This document shows, one piece after another, positions 53,716-62,922 of a stretch of 64,000 nucleotides of DNA. Position numbers and translations under genes: made by a program. The notes below the pieces were generated by a model. The model worked only from the letters and a program-made list of their open reading frames with translations, made no database searches and was not told where the DNA came from. Every line of letters begins with the position of its first letter. Positions within the stretch are counted from its first letter, which is position 1. The stretch covers positions 1,364,001 through 1,428,000 of the forward strand of contig NZ_CP128595.1 in NCBI RefSeq assembly GCF_030444335.1, read 5' to 3'. The stretch comes from Polaribacter huanghezhanensis (lineage in GTDB: Bacteria; Bacteroidota; Bacteroidia; Flavobacteriales; Flavobacteriaceae).

Positions 53716-53949
53716 TTATGCTAATTCTCCTCTATGCGGAATTAAAGCGTCTCTGTATTTTTTCATATCAACTTCATCAACAGTTACAAAAGCAGTACTG
53801 TGAAAATCGTTGAGATGTTCGTGATTGATTTCATAATAATGCAACTTTTCTGTAGCTGCAAATTCTTTTAAATGAATGCAATGATGTTTTGCGGTTTTCA
53901 ACCCATCTTCGCCTTTAAAATCCCAAATCAATTTTAGTTTTCTATTCAT
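53716..53949 (-). CDS. Small conserved-type protein of unknown function
   Basis: A 77-residue protein from ATG 53949 (MNRKLKLIWDFKGEDGLKTAKHHCIHLKEFA). It holds several His (KHHCIHL, NHEHLNDFHS) that could bind a metal. No family recognised. It lies 13 bp upstream of the TlpA-like gene and would be first of that transcript. A longer in-frame extension upstream passes through a palindrome and is not favoured. Confidence 0.75.
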   Translation of the reverse strand: MNRKLKLIWDFKGEDGLKTAKHHCIHLKEFAATEKLHYYEINHEHLNDFHSTAFVTVDEVDMKKYRDALIPHRGELA

Positions 53950-53954
53950 ATCTA

Positions 53955-53992
53955 CAAAAATACCTTTTTCAAATGAATGAAAAAGGTATTTT
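53955..53992 (-). promoter_or_regulatory. -7 element within a perfect 15-bp palindrome
   Basis: 53957-53971 and 53978-53992 are perfect reverse complements (AAAATACCTTTTTCA) with a 6-nt spacer. On the minus strand TATTTTTG (53962-53955) is an exact TAnnTTTG. A palindrome at the -7 and upstream region suggests an operator; a hairpin terminator is possible but has no gene to end. Confidence 0.45.
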
Positions 53993-54100
53993 ATCAACGA
54001 ACTAAGTAAGAATGGTTTATTTTCCTTTCTACAACCCAGTAAGTAGGGAATACAAAGATGCTGTATTGAAAAAATTAGAAAATATATGACAATAAAAAGG

Positions 54101-54108
54101 TATATTTA
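54101..54108 (+). promoter_or_regulatory. -7-like element upstream of mvaD
   Basis: TATATTTA (7 of 8 to TAnnTTTG) lies 19 bp before the TTG start at 54127. Confidence 0.35.
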
Positions 54109-54126
54109 CAGCAAATTATTTTCGCT

Positions 54127-55230
54127 TTGAACACAGCACAATTCATACCTTCAGCATTCAACTTTTCGATAGAAAAAGCAACATATACATGGCAAACTCC
54201 AAGCAATATCGCCTTGATAAAATATTGGGGAAAAAGTGATCCACAAATTCCAAAAAACGCATCCATTAGTTTTACATTACAGAATTGTCATACAATTACT
54301 TCTATCGATTTTGTAAAGAAAAATACAGCATCAGAAATTACTTTCGAGTTGTTTTTTGAAGGAATAAAAAAGGAATCTTTTAAGCCGAAAATTGCGCAAT
54401 TTTTTGATAGAATAAAAGAATACTGTCCATATATTTTTGAATACAATATGGTTATAAATTCAGAAAATTCTTTTCCGCACTCTAGCGGAATTGCTTCTTC
54501 TGCAAGTGGATTATCGGCAATTGCAATGTGTTTGTTAAATTTAGAAAAAGAATTAAATCCAAGTTTATCATCAGCATTTATCAATCAAAAAGCGTCTCTT
54601 TTAGCGCGATTGGGTTCTGGAAGCGCAAGTAGAAGTATAGAAGGGCCGTTAGTTGTTTGGGGAAATCATCCAGAAATTAAAGGAAGCTCAGATTTGTTTG
54701 GTGTACAATTTCCGTATAAAGTGCATGTTGTTTTTGAAAATTATCAAGATGCCATTTTATTGGTTGATAAAGGAGAAAAGCAAGTTTCTAGCACGGTTGG
54801 ACATAATTTAATGCACAAGCATCCGTATGCCGAACAGCGTTTTGCGCAAGCAAATGAAAATCTTACAAAGCTTTCTGAAATACTTCAAAATGGAGATGTA
54901 GATGCATTTATAAACATTGTAGAAAGTGAAGCATTGACATTGCATGCAATGATGTTAACGAGCAATCCGTATTTTATTTTAATGAAACCAAATACGTTGG
55001 AAATCATTAATAAGATTTGGAAATTTAGAGAAGAAACTAAAAGTAAAATCTGTTTTACATTGGATGCTGGAGCAAATGTGCATGTGTTGTATCCAGAGAA
55101 TGAAAAAGAAAAAGTGAATCATTTCATACAAGAAATTTTGGCTAATTATTGCCAAAAAAAGCAATATATTTTTGATACTGTGGGGTTTGGTGCAAAAAAA
55201 GTTGTAAATTACAGACACAAAAACCATTAA
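54127..55230 (+). CDS. mvaD: Diphosphomevalonate decarboxylase
   Basis: A 367-residue GHMP-family enzyme. The signature TWQTPSNIALIKYWGKSDPQIPKNASISFTL is followed by FPHSSGIASSASGLSAIA (ATP loop), ARLGSGSASRSIEGPLVVW and LDAGANVHVLY (catalytic Asp region). It converts mevalonate 5-diphosphate to isopentenyl diphosphate. The start is TTG 54127; no ATG or GTG is available in frame before the conserved part. Confidence 0.94.
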   Translation: MNTAQFIPSAFNFSIEKATYTWQTPSNIALIKYWGKSDPQIPKNASISFTLQNCHTITSIDFVKKNTASEITFELFFEGIKKESFKPKIAQFFDRIKEYCPYIFEYNMVINSENSFPHSSGIASSASGLSAIAMCLLNLEKELNPSLSSAFINQKASLLARLGSGSASRSIEGPLVVWGNHPEIKGSSDLFGVQFPYKVHVVFENYQDAILLVDKGEKQVSSTVGHNLMHKHPYAEQRFAQANENLTKLSEILQNGDVDAFINIVESEALTLHAMMLTSNPYFILMKPNTLEIINKIWKFREETKSKICFTLDAGANVHVLYPENEKEKVNHFIQEILANYCQKKQYIFDTVGFGAKKVVNYRHKNH

Positions 55231-55232
55231 TC

Positions 55233-55805
55233 ATGAAAACTTCAACCTTACTATGTATGTTTGTTATTGGGTTTTTAACTGCGTCGGTTTCTGCTCAAGA
55301 AGAAATGTTTTTCGATGCAAATTGGACTTCAACAACAAAAGCAAAAGCAACGTATTACAGACCTATACCAAAAGTTCACAAAAATGGATTTTGGATTGTT
55401 GATTATTACATCAATGGAAATAAACAAATGGAAGGATTTAGCTTAAACGATAATCCTAATAACGAAAAATTTGACGGTTTAGTAAAGTATTATTTTGAAA
55501 ATGGAGTGTTGTTTCAAGAGATAAATTACAAAGAAGGCAAAATAAACGGAATTAGAAAAGTGCATTTTGAATCGGGTAAATTAAAAACGATTACAAATTA
55601 TTTAAACGACAAGAAAGAAGGAAAATATTACGAATACTACGAAACAGGTGAACTTTTTTCTACAGGTGCTTTTGAAAATAATTTAAGAGAAGGGGGCTGG
55701 AAAACCTTTTATAAAAATGGAAAAATCAAAGAAAAAGGAAATTATGAAAAAGGAGAGAAAGCCGGAACGTGGAAAATATTTTACAAAAACTTAAACAAGA
55801 AGTAG
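55233..55805 (+). CDS. Secreted YwqK/MORN-repeat protein
   Basis: A 190-residue protein with a signal peptide (ends VSAQ) and four to five MORN/YwqK-like units (YFENGVLFQEINYKEGKINGIRKVHFESGKLKTITNYLNDKKEGKYYEYYETGELFSTGAFENNLREGGWKTFYKNGK; described by key residues Y/F-x-N/E-G). Such repeats are common in Flavobacteriia and their role is unclear; the family name mentions antitoxin, but there is no toxin gene beside it. It starts 2 bp after mvaD. Confidence 0.85.
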   Translation: MKTSTLLCMFVIGFLTASVSAQEEMFFDANWTSTTKAKATYYRPIPKVHKNGFWIVDYYINGNKQMEGFSLNDNPNNEKFDGLVKYYFENGVLFQEINYKEGKINGIRKVHFESGKLKTITNYLNDKKEGKYYEYYETGELFSTGAFENNLREGGWKTFYKNGKIKEKGNYEKGEKAGTWKIFYKNLNKK

Positions 55806-55837
55806 TTTAAACTACTGTAGATTAAAATAATAAGTAG

Positions 55838-55845
55838 TATTTTTG
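55838..55845 (+). promoter_or_regulatory. -7 element upstream of the mevalonate kinase gene
   Basis: TATTTTTG, exact TAnnTTTG, 19 bp before the ATG at 55865. Confidence 0.45.
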
Positions 55846-55864
55846 CTATTGTTAAAAGATAAAA

Positions 55865-56791
55865 ATGAAAGGACCCTTATTTTACGCTAAAATTTTACTT
55901 TTTGGAGAATACGGAATTATAAAAGACTCAAAAGGTCTTGCAATTCCATACAACACGTATAGAGGTGCATTAAAATCTTCACAACATCTTTCTGAGGATG
56001 CAATAAAATCCAATGGTAATTTACATCGATTTTACAACTATTTATCAGCATTAAAAGACGCTAATTTATCTTTTAGATTGGCTGAATTTAAAGCAGATTT
56101 AGAGAATGGAATGTATTTCGATTCTTCAATCCCACAAGGATATGGGGTTGGAAGTTCTGGTGCTTTAGTTGCTTCTATTTACGATAAATACGCAAATAAT
56201 AAAATAACCGTTTTAGAGAATCTTACAAGAGATAAATTGTTAACGCTAAAAGAAACGTTTAGTGTGATGGAATCTTTTTTTCACGGTAAAAGTTCTGGTT
56301 TAGATCCGTTAAATAGTTATTTGAGTTTACCGATTTTAATCAATTCTAAGACCAGTATTGAGCCAGCTGGAATCCCGTCTCAGAAAGAAGGAAAAGGTGC
56401 TGTGTTTTTATTAGATTCAGAAATTGTTGGAGAAACAGAACCGATGGTAAACATCTTTATGAATAAGATGAAAAACGAAGGTTTTAGAAAAATGTTAAAC
56501 GAAGAATTTGCTTTGCATACAGATGCGTGTATTGATGATTTTTTACACGGAAATGTAAAATCGTTATTTGGAAATGTAAAAAAATTATCTAAAGTTGTTT
56601 TAACCAATTTTAAACCAATGATTCCTGCTGCTTTTCATAAAGTTTGGGAACAAGGAATTACTACAAACGATTATTACTTAAAGTTGTGTGGTTCTGGAGG
56701 TGGAGGTTATATTTTAGGATTTACTGAAGACTTTGAAAAAGCAAAATTAAAACTACAAGATTACAAATTAGAATTGGTCTATAGATTTTAG
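55865..56791 (+). CDS. mvk: Mevalonate kinase
   Basis: A 308-residue GHMP kinase: FYAKILLFGEYGIIKDSKGLAIPYN at the N-terminus, the ATP-binding loop PQGYGVGSSGALVASIYDKY, ESFFHGKSSGLDPLNSY (SSGLDP, substrate Asp) and the GHMP C motif KLCGSGGGGYILGF. It phosphorylates mevalonate. It is followed 18 bp later by a UbiA gene, so isoprenoid supply and use are coupled in one transcript. Confidence 0.93.
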   Translation: MKGPLFYAKILLFGEYGIIKDSKGLAIPYNTYRGALKSSQHLSEDAIKSNGNLHRFYNYLSALKDANLSFRLAEFKADLENGMYFDSSIPQGYGVGSSGALVASIYDKYANNKITVLENLTRDKLLTLKETFSVMESFFHGKSSGLDPLNSYLSLPILINSKTSIEPAGIPSQKEGKGAVFLLDSEIVGETEPMVNIFMNKMKNEGFRKMLNEEFALHTDACIDDFLHGNVKSLFGNVKKLSKVVLTNFKPMIPAAFHKVWEQGITTNDYYLKLCGSGGGGYILGFTEDFEKAKLKLQDYKLELVYRF

Positions 56792-56809
56792 AAAAACAAC
56801 AACTCAACA

Positions 56810-57727
56810 GTGAGCACTTCTAAATCAACATCCTTCTTATACAAACTATTAAGTTTACTTTCAGTTATCAGAGGTTACAATATTTTAGTGCTAATATTGG
56901 CGCAATATTTAGCTGCAATATTTATATTTTCTCCAAAAAAATCGTTGCACTTTGTTTTATTAGATTATCAATTATTATTGATTGTATTAGCGTCTGTTTG
57001 TGTAGTTTCTTCAGGATATATTATCAATAATTTTTACGATGTAAAAGCAGATATTATCAACAGACCAATTAAAGCAAGTCTAGATAATGTAGTGAGTCAG
57101 AAAATAAAATTACAGATTTATTTTTTACTTAATTTTTTGGGTTTTATTTTTGGATTTTTAATTTCTTGGAGAGCGTCCTTGTTTTTTGCGGTGTATATTT
57201 TTGCCATTTGGTTGTATTCTCATAAATTAAAAAAACATCCTTTTATAGGCTTAGTTTCTGCAGCAGTTTTAACAATTCTGCCTTTTTTCGCCATTTTTGT
57301 GCACTATAAGAATTTCTCTAAAATAATATTTGTACACGCTTCGTTCTTGTTTTTTGTGTTGTTGTTAAGGCAATTGATAAAAGATTTGGAAAACTTAAGA
57401 GGAGCCATCGTGAATAATTACACCACTTTTCCTGTAAAATATGGAGAGCGAAATACAAGAAAATTAGGAATCGTATTTATTGTTTTTACATTTTTCCCAA
57501 TTGCAATTTTGCTTAATTACCCTGGAGTCGGTTATATGAAATATTACTTCTTCTTTTCTTTAATTATATTGATTTTTATCGGTTATTTTTTATGGAAATC
57601 GAACCTGAAAAGACACTACGTTTTTCTCCATAATATTCTTAAGATAATGTTGCTTTTAGGGATTTTGAGTTTGCTCTTTATAGACCCTTCTTTGGTGATA
57701 GAAAGAGTAATTGATAAACTGAATTAA
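56810..57727 (+). CDS. UbiA-family prenyltransferase (geranylgeranylglycerol-phosphate synthase-like)
   Basis: A 305-residue membrane protein with about eight segments and the first Asp motif NNFYDVKADIINRPIKASLD; the second is represented by RQLIKDLENLRGAIVNNYTTFPVKYG. UbiA enzymes transfer a prenyl chain to an acceptor; the acceptor cannot be told from sequence. GTG 56810 is the start (no ATG nearby upstream of the first helix). In the mvk operon. Confidence 0.88.
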   Translation: MSTSKSTSFLYKLLSLLSVIRGYNILVLILAQYLAAIFIFSPKKSLHFVLLDYQLLLIVLASVCVVSSGYIINNFYDVKADIINRPIKASLDNVVSQKIKLQIYFLLNFLGFIFGFLISWRASLFFAVYIFAIWLYSHKLKKHPFIGLVSAAVLTILPFFAIFVHYKNFSKIIFVHASFLFFVLLLRQLIKDLENLRGAIVNNYTTFPVKYGERNTRKLGIVFIVFTFFPIAILLNYPGVGYMKYYFFFSLIILIFIGYFLWKSNLKRHYVFLHNILKIMLLLGILSLLFIDPSLVIERVIDKLN

Positions 57728-57743
57728 ATCAAATATTTAGCAG

Positions 57744-57751
57744 TATCTTTG
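57744..57751 (+). promoter_or_regulatory. -7 element upstream of the pseudouridine synthase gene
   Basis: TATCTTTG, exact TAnnTTTG, 22 bp before the ATG at 57774. Confidence 0.45.
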
Positions 57752-57773
57752 CCGAAAATTAATTTATTAAAAA

Positions 57774-58595
57774 ATGAGTACAGATAAACACTCGTCGCGA
57801 GGACGACAATCAGGAAACAACAGTGGTTTTCAAGGGAAGAAAAAAGAGTATAAAAAAATAAAAACTGCTCCAAAAGCAAATCCGGAAGACGGAATTCGAC
57901 TAAACAAATACATTTCTAACTCAGGAGTTTCTTCGAGAAGAGAAGCAGATAAGTTGATTGCTTCTGGAAATGTTACTGTAGATGGAGTCGTAATCACAGA
58001 AATGGGGTTTAAAGTGAAACCTGGAAGCGAAGTTCGTTTTGATGGATCGTCAATTACTCCAGAAGAAAAAAAATACATTTTATTAAACAAACCGAAAAAT
58101 TATATCACTACAATGGATGATGAGCGTGGTAGAAAAACGGTGATGGATTTAATAGAAAATGCAACGAAAGAACGCGTGTATCCAGTTGGACGTTTAGACA
58201 GAAACACTACAGGTTTGTTATTGTTTACAAATGATGGAGAGTTGGCAAAAAAACTAACACATCCAAAGCACAATGTTCAGAAATTATACCACGCTTCTTT
58301 AGATAAAAAGTTTGAAATGAAGCATCTTCAAAAAATTAGAGAAGAAGTAATTATTGAAGGGAAAAAAGTATTTATTGATGAAGTTGATTATGTTGTAGGA
58401 GAATCTAAAACAGAAGTCGGAATTAAAATTCACTCTGGACGTAACAGAATTGTTCGTAAGATTTTTGAACATTTTGGTTATAAAGTGGTAAAGTTAGATC
58501 GTGTAATTTTTGCAGGTTTAACAAAGAAAAACTTACCAAGAGGACGTTATAGAGAATTAACAACTCAAGAACTAAATACACTTCACATGATTTAG
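57774..58595 (+). CDS. 23S rRNA pseudouridine synthase (RluB/RsuA family)
   Basis: A 273-residue protein: a basic N-terminal tail, an S4 RNA-binding domain (IRLNKYISNSGVSSRREADKLIASGNVTVDG), then the synthase domain with GRLDRNTTGLLLFTNDGEL (catalytic Asp) and SGRNRIVRKIFEHFGYKVVKLDR. It makes a pseudouridine in rRNA, probably RluB-type. Confidence 0.92.
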   Translation: MSTDKHSSRGRQSGNNSGFQGKKKEYKKIKTAPKANPEDGIRLNKYISNSGVSSRREADKLIASGNVTVDGVVITEMGFKVKPGSEVRFDGSSITPEEKKYILLNKPKNYITTMDDERGRKTVMDLIENATKERVYPVGRLDRNTTGLLLFTNDGELAKKLTHPKHNVQKLYHASLDKKFEMKHLQKIREEVIIEGKKVFIDEVDYVVGESKTEVGIKIHSGRNRIVRKIFEHFGYKVVKLDRVIFAGLTKKNLPRGRYRELTTQELNTLHMI

Positions 58596-58637
58596 TGAAA
58601 AACAGATTTTGAATAATCTAAAAATTCAAACAATTTA

Positions 58638-58674
58638 AAAAAGACAGCTTTTACTTAGAAGTTGTCTTTTTTGT
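58638..58674. terminator. Terminator shared by the pseudouridine synthase gene and hutG
   Basis: AAAAGACAGCTT and AAGTTGTCTTTT form a stem with one G-U around TTACTTAG; it reaches into the last codons of hutG on the minus strand. Confidence 0.75.
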
Positions 58675-59671
58675 TGAGTTTCATTACGATAAAATCTACG
58701 ATTTTTGCTGCTAGATTTGCAGTTAAATTATCTCGGTCTAAACTTGGGTTGAGCTCTGCAATATCACAAGAAATTACTTTATTAGTGTCAAATAAAAAGT
58801 GCAACATTTTAAAGACAAAATACGGCGTAAAACCTAATGGAGAAGGAGCGGATACGCCAGGCGCATACGCAGATGAAAATCCGTCCATATCAATAGTTAT
58901 GTATAAATAATCATTTCTTTTGATAAATGGAAGTAATTTGTTTTGCAGTATTTTTATTTCTTCTGATGAAGATTCACACTCATAATTAATCGCAAAATCA
59001 ACGTGCTGTTCTTGGGCAATTTTAAATAATTCTTTGGTGTTTGATTGTCGTTGAATTCCGATGGCAAAATAATCTATTGTTTCTTCGTCTTTTTTTAATT
59101 CAGAAATTATTTGATTAAAAGGAGTTCCAGAATTTGGTTTTTCATCAACCGGACGCAAATCAAAATGTGCATCAAAATTAATAATTCCAATTTTCTTTTT
59201 AGAAGTGTTTTTTATGGCGTCTCTAATTCCCATAAAATGACCATACGCCATATCATGTCCGCCACCTATAACAATTGGAAAAACACTTTTTGAAATTAAG
59301 TGAGAAATACCAATAGAAAGTCCTTGCTGACAAGCTTCCATATCTTCGTCAATACAAATGATATCACCAAAATCGGCAACACTTTTTTCTTCAAAATGTA
59401 TCGGTAACTTTGCCAAACGATCTCTCACTATTTCAGAACCTTTTCCTGCTCCGATTCTTCCAGAATTTCTACGAACACCTTCATCACAAACATAGCCTAA
59501 AATAGCAATGTCTGTTGTGTTTTTTCTTTGTAAAGCGTTGATGTTTTGTAGCTCAATTTCTTGATGCCAATACTGATTTTCGATATCTGGATTTGATTTC
59601 CTTCCCGTCCAAAATCTTTTTTCTCCAGGTTGATAATCAATGTGTAAGCGTTCAAAGATGTTTTTTTTCAA
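58655..59671 (-). CDS. hutG: Formimidoylglutamase (arginase family), hut operon
   Basis: A 338-residue ureohydrolase-fold enzyme. Metal ligands are present: GGGHDMAYGH, NFDAHFDLRP, and TIDMDGFSSAYAPGVSAPSPLGF. In the hut operon it should split N-formimidoylglutamate to glutamate and formamide, the last step of histidine catabolism. It is the last gene, 12 bp after hutI. Confidence 0.93.
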   Translation of the reverse strand: MKKNIFERLHIDYQPGEKRFWTGRKSNPDIENQYWHQEIELQNINALQRKNTTDIAILGYVCDEGVRRNSGRIGAGKGSEIVRDRLAKLPIHFEEKSVADFGDIICIDEDMEACQQGLSIGISHLISKSVFPIVIGGGHDMAYGHFMGIRDAIKNTSKKKIGIINFDAHFDLRPVDEKPNSGTPFNQIISELKKDEETIDYFAIGIQRQSNTKELFKIAQEQHVDFAINYECESSSEEIKILQNKLLPFIKRNDYLYITIDMDGFSSAYAPGVSAPSPLGFTPYFVFKMLHFLFDTNKVISCDIAELNPSLDRDNLTANLAAKIVDFIVMKLNKKDNF

Positions 59672-59683
59672 TTGATATGTTCT

Positions 59684-60919
59684 TTAAATTTCTTTTCCTT
59701 TTACAAATACCTTTTCTATTTGATGTATTCCGAATGAATATGGTATAAACCCGTAAGAGTTAATCGGTTTTGTAAGAATCAGATTCGCTTTTTTTCCTAT
59801 GGTGATAGAACCAACTTTGGTTTCTAATCCCATTGCATACGCACCGTTAATAGTGGCTGCATTGATCGCTTCTTCTGGCGTCATTTTCATTTTGATACAC
59901 GCAGTTGAAACCACAAAATTCATGTTTCCTGATGGAGTAGAACCTGGGTTATAATCGGTTGCCAAAGCTAATGGCAAACCGGCGTCAATCATTTTGCGAG
60001 CTGGCGTATACGGAATGCTTAAAAAATACGAACAACTTGGTAATGCAACAGGCATTGTTTTGGTATTTTTCAACGCTTTGATATCTTCAGTTCGCATTTC
60101 TTCTAAATGATCTACAGACAATGCATTGAATTTAATTCCAGCTTGCACACCGCCAATTGCAGTAAATTGATTTACATGAATTTTCGGAATCAATCCGTGT
60201 TTTTTTCCTGCGGCTAAAATCAGTTCGGTGTCAGCGACAGAAAAATAACCAGTTTCGCAAAAAATATCGATGTATTCTGCTAAGTTTCCGTGTGCTACTT
60301 TTGGTAAAATATCGTTAATTAGTAATTGTAAATAACCCGCTTTATCCTTTTTATATTCTGCAGGAACGGCATGAGCACCTAAGAATGTTGCTTTGATTTC
60401 TATCGGATAATTTTCTTTTAATCGTTTGATGACTCGAAGCATTTTTAACTCGGCTTCTTCTGTCAATCCGTATCCAGATTTTATTTCTACTGCTCCGGTT
60501 CCTAATTGCATCACTTCTTCTAAACGAACTTTGCTTTGTTGGTATAATTCTTCTTCAGAAGTTGCTTGTAGTTTCTTGGCTGAATTTAAAATTCCGCCGC
60601 CGTTATTGGCAATTTCTTCATACGATAATCCGTTGATTCTATCTATAAATTCGCCTTCTCTGTTTCCAGCATACACAATGTGCGTATGAGAATCACACCA
60701 AGAAGGTAAAATCATTTTTCCAGTAGCATCAATTACTTCTGAGAAATTAGTAGTTGGACAATCTTTCATGTCTCCAAAATTGGAAATTAAACCATTTTCT
60801 ACCACTAAAAAAGCATTTTTAATCGTTGGTAAAACCTTCATTTCTTTTCCAGAAACAAACGAAATAGGTGCTGTTCTAACTTGAATTAATTCTTTGATAT
60901 TTTTAAATAAAGTTGCCAT
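59684..60919 (-). CDS. hutI: Imidazolonepropionase
   Basis: A 411-residue amidohydrolase with WCDSHTHIVYAGNREGEF (metal HxH), VEIKSGYGLTEEAELKMLRVI, FLGAHAVPAEYK, VDHLEEM and LATDYNPGSTPSGNM. It opens imidazolone propionate to formimidoylglutamate. Its ATG overlaps the hutU stop by 1 bp. Confidence 0.95.
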   Translation of the reverse strand: MATLFKNIKELIQVRTAPISFVSGKEMKVLPTIKNAFLVVENGLISNFGDMKDCPTTNFSEVIDATGKMILPSWCDSHTHIVYAGNREGEFIDRINGLSYEEIANNGGGILNSAKKLQATSEEELYQQSKVRLEEVMQLGTGAVEIKSGYGLTEEAELKMLRVIKRLKENYPIEIKATFLGAHAVPAEYKKDKAGYLQLLINDILPKVAHGNLAEYIDIFCETGYFSVADTELILAAGKKHGLIPKIHVNQFTAIGGVQAGIKFNALSVDHLEEMRTEDIKALKNTKTMPVALPSCSYFLSIPYTPARKMIDAGLPLALATDYNPGSTPSGNMNFVVSTACIKMKMTPEEAINAATINGAYAMGLETKVGSITIGKKANLILTKPINSYGFIPYSFGIHQIEKVFVKGKEI

Positions 60920-62916
60920 TAAAATAAATTATTTAACAATTCGTCATTCACTAGGTTTGGTAAAGTTACTTTTAAATTTGGAGACCTTTCCATTTCTCTT
61001 TTGATGGCAAAAATGGCTTCGTTATTTCTTGCCCAACTTCTACGTGCAATTCCGTTATTTACATCGTAAAAAAGCATACTTTTTAAACGTTCTTCTGCTT
61101 CTTTTGTTCCGTCTAACAACATTCCGAATCCGCCGTTCATCACTTCTCCCCAACCAACGCCGCCACCATTGTGAATAGAAACCCAAGTTGCGCCTCTAAA
61201 ACTATCACCAATCACATTGTGAATTGCCATGTCTGCTGTAAACTTACTACCGTCGTAGATATTTGAAGTTTCTCTGTAAGGCGAATCTGTTCCGCTTACA
61301 TCATGATGGTCTCTTCCCAAAACAACCGGACCAATTTTTCCTTTTGCAATGGCGTTATTAAAAGCTTCTGCAATTTTAGAACGTCCTTCTGCATCAGCAT
61401 ATAAAATTCGTGCTTGAGAACCAACGACCATTTTGTTCTTTTTAGCATCTTGTATCCAAGTAATATTGTCTTGCATTTGCAACTGAATTTCTTCAGGAGA
61501 ATTTTCCATAATTTCTTGTAAAACGGTTGCTGCAATTTCATCTGTAGCGTCTAAATCTTCTGATTTTCCAGAAGCACAAACCCAACGGAAAGGTCCAAAT
61601 CCGTAGTCAAAACACATCGGACCTAAAATATCTTGCACATACGATGGATATTTAAAATCGATGCCATTTTCTGCCATCACATCTGCGCCAGCTCTAGAAG
61701 ATTCTAATAAAAAAGCATTTCCGTAATCAAAGAAATACGTTCCTTTTGCAGTATGTTTATTGATTGCTGTTGCGTGTCTTCGTAAGGTTTCTTGTACTTT
61801 TTCTTTAAAAACTGCAGGTTCTTCTCTAATCAATCGATTTGATTCTTCATATGAAATATCAATCGGATAATAACCTCCAGTCCAAGGAATATGCAAAGAT
61901 GTTTGATCAGACCCTAAGTGAATAAAAATATTTTCTTCATCAAAACGTTCCCAGATTTCAACCACATTCCCAATAAAAGCAATCGAAACAACTTCGTTCT
62001 TTTCTTGTGCTTTTTTTACACGAATGATTAATTCATCCATAGTATCAATCAACTCATCTACCCAACCTTGTTCGTGTCTTTTTGTTGCTGCTTTCGAATT
62101 TACTTCTGCAGCAATCGTAATACAACCAGCAATATTTCCTGCTTTTGGTTGCGCGCCAGACATTCCGCCTAAACCAGCAGTTAAAAATATTTTTCCAGCA
62201 GGGTTTTCACCTTTTTTTAAAACTTTTCTAAAAGCGTTCATCACCGTAATTGTAGTTCCGTGTACAATTCCTTGCGGACCAATATACATAAACGAACCCG
62301 CTGTCATTTGTCCATATTGCGTAACGCCAAGGGCATTGAATTTTTCCCAATCATCAGGTTTTGAGTAATTCGGAATCATCATTCCGTTGGTCACAATCAC
62401 TCTCGGAGCATTTTTAGAAGAAGGAAATAATCCCATCGGATGACCAGAATACAAATGCAAAGTTTGTTCATCTGTCATGGTTGCTAAATAGTGCATCACC
62501 AATAAGTATTGCGCCCAGTTTTGAAAAACGGCACCGTTTCCTCCGTAGGTAATTAATTCCTCAGGATGTTGTGCAACTGCAGGATTTAAATTATTTTGAA
62601 TCATCAACATAATGGCTGCTGCTTGAGAAGATTTTGCAGGATATTCTGAAACGGGTCTTGCGTAAATTTCATAATCTGGCTTAAATCGATACATGTAAAT
62701 TCTACCGTATTCTTTTAATTCATTAGCAAATTCAGTTGCTAGTTCTTGATGCCACTCTTTTGAGAAATAACGCAATGCGTTTCTAATGGCTAATTGTTTT
62801 TCCTCAATCGATAAAATATCTTTTCTTTTCGGAGCTCTGTTGGCATTTTTTGGATAGTCCTTTTTTACTGGAATTTTAGATGGAATTCCTTGTGAAATCT
62901 GTTCTTTAAATGTCAT
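60919..62916 (-). CDS. hutU: Urocanate hydratase
   Basis: A 665-residue protein with the urocanase motifs TYGGNGAVFQNWAQYLLVMHYLATM, LTAGLGGMSGAQPKAGNIAGC, VLGRDHHDVSGTDSPYRET and ISIHNGGGVGWGEVMNGG-like (WVSIHNGGGVGWGEV). It hydrates urocanate to imidazolone propionate using bound NAD. The length (665) is longer than the 555-residue common form, as seen in many Bacteroidota and animals. Confidence 0.95.
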   Translation of the reverse strand: MTFKEQISQGIPSKIPVKKDYPKNANRAPKRKDILSIEEKQLAIRNALRYFSKEWHQELATEFANELKEYGRIYMYRFKPDYEIYARPVSEYPAKSSQAAAIMLMIQNNLNPAVAQHPEELITYGGNGAVFQNWAQYLLVMHYLATMTDEQTLHLYSGHPMGLFPSSKNAPRVIVTNGMMIPNYSKPDDWEKFNALGVTQYGQMTAGSFMYIGPQGIVHGTTITVMNAFRKVLKKGENPAGKIFLTAGLGGMSGAQPKAGNIAGCITIAAEVNSKAATKRHEQGWVDELIDTMDELIIRVKKAQEKNEVVSIAFIGNVVEIWERFDEENIFIHLGSDQTSLHIPWTGGYYPIDISYEESNRLIREEPAVFKEKVQETLRRHATAINKHTAKGTYFFDYGNAFLLESSRAGADVMAENGIDFKYPSYVQDILGPMCFDYGFGPFRWVCASGKSEDLDATDEIAATVLQEIMENSPEEIQLQMQDNITWIQDAKKNKMVVGSQARILYADAEGRSKIAEAFNNAIAKGKIGPVVLGRDHHDVSGTDSPYRETSNIYDGSKFTADMAIHNVIGDSFRGATWVSIHNGGGVGWGEVMNGGFGMLLDGTKEAEERLKSMLFYDVNNGIARRSWARNNEAIFAIKREMERSPNLKVTLPNLVNDELLNNLF

Positions 62917-62922
62917 GATATT

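Noticed and set aside
55233..55805. YwqK-type antitoxin as part of a toxin-antitoxin pair
   Set aside because: The name derives from family annotation; the protein is secreted and no toxin gene lies next to it.
60919..62916. Fusion or extension in the long HutU
   Set aside because: The 660-residue form is a known branch of urocanase, not a fusion.
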